Below are positions 5,096 to 7,048 of a stretch of DNA of 7,048 nucleotides, in pieces; within the stretch, counting starts at the first letter, position 1, and every line of letters begins with the position of its first letter. Source of the DNA: Alphaproteobacteria bacterium (GTDB lineage Bacteria > Pseudomonadota > Alphaproteobacteria > CAAHEQ01 > UBA3637); assembly GCA_017513365.1 (NCBI GenBank), contig JAFXFY010000196.1, positions 1-7,048 on the forward strand, given 5' to 3'. A program made the position numbers and the translations under genes. The notes under the pieces are model-generated. The model had not been told where the DNA came from. It did no database searches and was given only the letters and a program-made list of their open reading frames with translations.

Positions 5096-5183
5096 ATAGA
5101 TTTAAATAAGAAAAATAACATAGGATTTAAGACGATGTGTACAACAAAGTACACGAGGCACAAAAGCACACAATAAAATCTAT
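5096..5183. repeat. 88-bp segment bounded by an 8-bp inverted repeat, between copies A and B
   Basis: ATAGATTT (5096-5103) and AAATCTAT (5176-5183) are perfect inverted repeats. The stem-loop at 5137-5154 lies near the centre of the segment. No reading frame of note is inside. Chance inverted 8-mers are not rare in DNA this AT-rich. Confidence 0.4.
5137..5154. repeat. Third related stem-loop between copies A and B
   Basis: GTGTAC (5137-5142), loop AACAAA, GTACAC (5149-5154). The setting (TTAAG a few bases before, CGAG after) resembles the stem-loop of copy A (ATTAAG before, CGAG after), so it may be a more diverged member of the same family. Confidence 0.55.
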
Positions 5184-5194
5184 CCATAAAAATC

Positions 5195-5276
5195 AAATAA
5201 AATGAGAAGATAAAGAAAAACATTAAACGACGTGTATTGAACATACACAAGTGAAAATGTTTTGACTTTAGATACT
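5195..5276. repeat. Diverged direct repeat, copy B, with stem-loop
   Basis: Partner of 5013-5086. Its stem-loop is GTGTAT (5232-5237), TGAAC, ATACAC (5243-5248); the outermost C-G pair of copy A is lost (C5231 against A5249). It begins 4 bp downstream of the yejA-like stop codon, so in that gene's transcript this hairpin would be the first structure after the coding sequence. No classical GC-rich terminator is seen for that gene. Confidence 0.8.
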
Positions 5277-5279
5277 ATT

Positions 5280-7048
5280 TTATTTGGTTTTTACCCACCA
5301 AGTAAGAGGAGAAATTCCCTTCATTGGTATCCCCTTTGGCATTTCAAACTTATCCCAATAAACATAACGCAATACTGGTGTATGCCAGTGTGGAACAACA
5401 AGATAAGACCACAACAAAACACGGTCTAAGGCATGTGTCGCCGTTGTCAGTTCCTCAGCCGTTGTAGCTGAAATCACTTTGTCAATTAACGCATCTACAA
5501 CGGGGTCTTTAACACCGGCATAATTCATTGATCCTTTACTGTTGACAGACTCGCTTCCCCAATAATAGCGTTGTTCATTACCAGGAGATAAGGATTGCCC
5601 CCAAACAGAAACAATCATATCATAATCAAAGGAATCAAGTCGGTTTTTATATTGAATAACATCTACTGTTGCAATACGTGCTTTTATCCCCAATCGTTTC
5701 AATTGTCCCACGAACGGCAACAAAACACGCTCCCACATTGGGGCAGATGGCGCATCCAATAAAATTTCAAATTCAAATGGGTCGCCTAACGCATTTTGCA
5801 AAACACCATTTTGAACCGTCCATCCGCTTTGAGCCAATAAATCCAAAGCCGTTTTTAAATTGTGTCGCATTTTACCGCTATCATTGGACGGAACCACAAA
5901 AGCCGTATTAAACAAATCTTGTGGTAATTCTGCACGATAAGGTGCCAACAATTTTAATTCATCAGGCGTTGGTAATGGTGGAGATTTCAAATATGAATTA
6001 TCAAAATAACTGGTTGTCCGTTTATATAATCCATGAAACAAATTTTGATTCGCCCAAGAAAAATCAAAAGCATAAGACAACGCCTCACGTACTTTTGCAT
6101 CGGCAAAAATCGGCCGACGTAAATTAAAAACGAATCCTTGCATACCACTGGGTAATTGATGGGCAAACTCTTTTTGTTTCAAACGTCCCTCTAAAATCGC
6201 CGGTTCATTTTTTAACGCTGCCCATTTTTTCGCTTCATTTTCTTGACGAATATCAATAGCCCCTGCTTTAAAAGCCTCACTCATAACCGTTGCATCACGA
6301 TAATAGTCATATTTAATTTTTTCAAAATTGTTTTGTCCCAGATTAACATTCAAATCCATTGCCCAATAATTCGGATTAAGACGATATTCTATAAACTTTG
6401 CCGGATCAAAACTGTCCACCACATAGGCCCCACTGACAACCGGAATATCTAATGATGTTTTGGTAAAATCTCTGTCTTGCCAATATGATTTGCTCAAAAT
6501 CGGCAATTCACCTAAAATAAGTGGCAACTCTCGATTATTTACCCCTTCTTTAAACTTAAAAACAACTCGATTATCACCCTCTTGATATACCTTATCCACA
6601 TCACCGTAATAATAACGATACGTTGGTAAGCCTTTATCTCGCAAAATTTCAAAAGAAAAAATCACATCTGCCGGCGTTATTTTTGACCCATCTGAAAATG
6701 TGGCATCGGGATTTATCTCAAATGCTACCCAACTTCTGTCATCCGGTACATCAATTGTACGGGCGATTAAACCATATAATGAAAACGGCTCATCTAAACT
6801 TTGTTTCATCAATGTATCATGCATTAACCCAACACCGGCTGGAGCTATTCCATTAATCACATAGGGATTAAACGTATCAAACATCCCAATAGCCCCTTGA
6901 CTTAACGTTCCTTTTTTGGGAGCATCCGGATTCACATAATCAAAAGCGGTAAAATCAACTTTATATTTCGGTGTTCCGTGCATACTGATACCATGCTGAG
7001 GAGCCGCACATACAGCCCCCGACAGCAATACGCCTACACAAAAAGTCA
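5280..7048 (-). CDS. yejA: YejA-like periplasmic peptide-binding protein of an ABC transporter (5' end outside window)
   Basis: This is a family 5 extracellular solute-binding protein (DppA/OppA fold) of the YejA branch, which delivers oligopeptides to the YejBEF inner-membrane transporter. Known YejA-group substrates include microcin C and, in some alphaproteobacteria, muropeptides; the ligand here is unknown. About 588 residues are visible, close to the full length of E. coli YejA (about 600). Diagnostic features are the N-terminal HGISMHGTPKY followed by FDYVNPDAPKKGTL and GMFDTFNPY, the segment WVAFEINPDATFSDG...ITPADVIFSFE in the first third, and the family motif GFVFNLRRPIFADAKVREAL in the middle. 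The frame continues to the window edge through hydrophobic residues ending AVCA-AP, a Sec signal peptide of which the first codons are missing. A TTG at 7028 is inside that peptide and is not the start. No lipobox cysteine is seen. yejB, yejE and yejF are not downstream. Confidence 0.92.
   Translation of the reverse strand, partial: TFCVGVLLSGAVCAAPQHGISMHGTPKYKVDFTAFDYVNPDAPKKGTLSQGAIGMFDTFNPYVINGIAPAGVGLMHDTLMKQSLDEPFSLYGLIARTIDVPDDRSWVAFEINPDATFSDGSKITPADVIFSFEILRDKGLPTYRYYYGDVDKVYQEGDNRVVFKFKEGVNNRELPLILGELPILSKSYWQDRDFTKTSLDIPVVSGAYVVDSFDPAKFIEYRLNPNYWAMDLNVNLGQNNFEKIKYDYYRDATVMSEAFKAGAIDIRQENEAKKWAALKNEPAILEGRLKQKEFAHQLPSGMQGFVFNLRRPIFADAKVREALSYAFDFSWANQNLFHGLYKRTTSYFDNSYLKSPPLPTPDELKLLAPYRAELPQDLFNTAFVVPSNDSGKMRHNLKTALDLLAQSGWTVQNGVLQNALGDPFEFEILLDAPSAPMWERVLLPFVGQLKRLGIKARIATVDVIQYKNRLDSFDYDMIVSVWGQSLSPGNEQRYYWGSESVNSKGSMNYAGVKDPVVDALIDKVISATTAEELTTATHALDRVLLWSYLVVPHWHTPVLRYVYWDKFEMPKGIPMKGISPLTWWVKTK

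Noticed and set aside
7026..7028. TTG as the start of the yejA-like gene
   Set aside because: The open frame continues to the window edge with hydrophobic signal-peptide residues, and a start here would remove most of the signal peptide. The true start lies at or beyond the window edge.

Overview
This window reads as chromosomal DNA of an AT-rich Gram-negative bacterium, most likely an alphaproteobacterium. The grounds are the form of ribosomal protein S20, a class II fructose-bisphosphate aldolase of the 'Calvin-cycle' subtype, a YejA-type periplasmic peptide-binding protein, Sec signal peptides, AAGGA-type ribosome binding sites and near-consensus sigma-70 promoters. The assignment is inferred from recognised families, not from a database search. 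One tRNA-His trait (G at -1 with C73) argues against the alphaproteobacterial groups that lost it.

Layout from left to right. Bases 1-879 are the 3' part of murA (peptidoglycan precursor synthesis) on the + strand, closed by an intrinsic terminator. Every other gene is on the - strand. The class II aldolase gene (1005-2054) faces murA with its own terminator. Upstream of it, 2071-2444 is a non-coding stretch holding fba promoter candidates, two perfect 78-bp direct repeats and a 105-bp GC-richer unidentified spacer. The right-hand repeat overlaps the 3' end of a tRNA-His(GUG) gene (2445-2522), so the arrangement looks like the attachment-site scar of a small or decayed tRNA-targeting element. 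Next come an unrecognised 325-residue cytoplasmic protein (2606-3583) driven by a perfect-consensus promoter, rpsT for S20 (3804-4076) with its own promoter and terminator, and a secreted Sel1-repeat protein (4179-4901). A 378-bp non-coding stretch (4902-5279) carries a diverged direct repeat and three related stem-loops. The window ends in a yejA-like solute-binding protein gene (5280-7048) that lacks its first codons.

The genes do not form one operon: most have their own promoter and/or terminator. They are mainly housekeeping (cell wall, glycolysis/gluconeogenesis, translation) with two envelope proteins. The least ordinary parts are the two repeat-bearing intergenic regions (2203-2463 and 5013-5276) and the unknown strongly promoted gene. 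I found no defence system, CRISPR array, transposase or complete mobile element.
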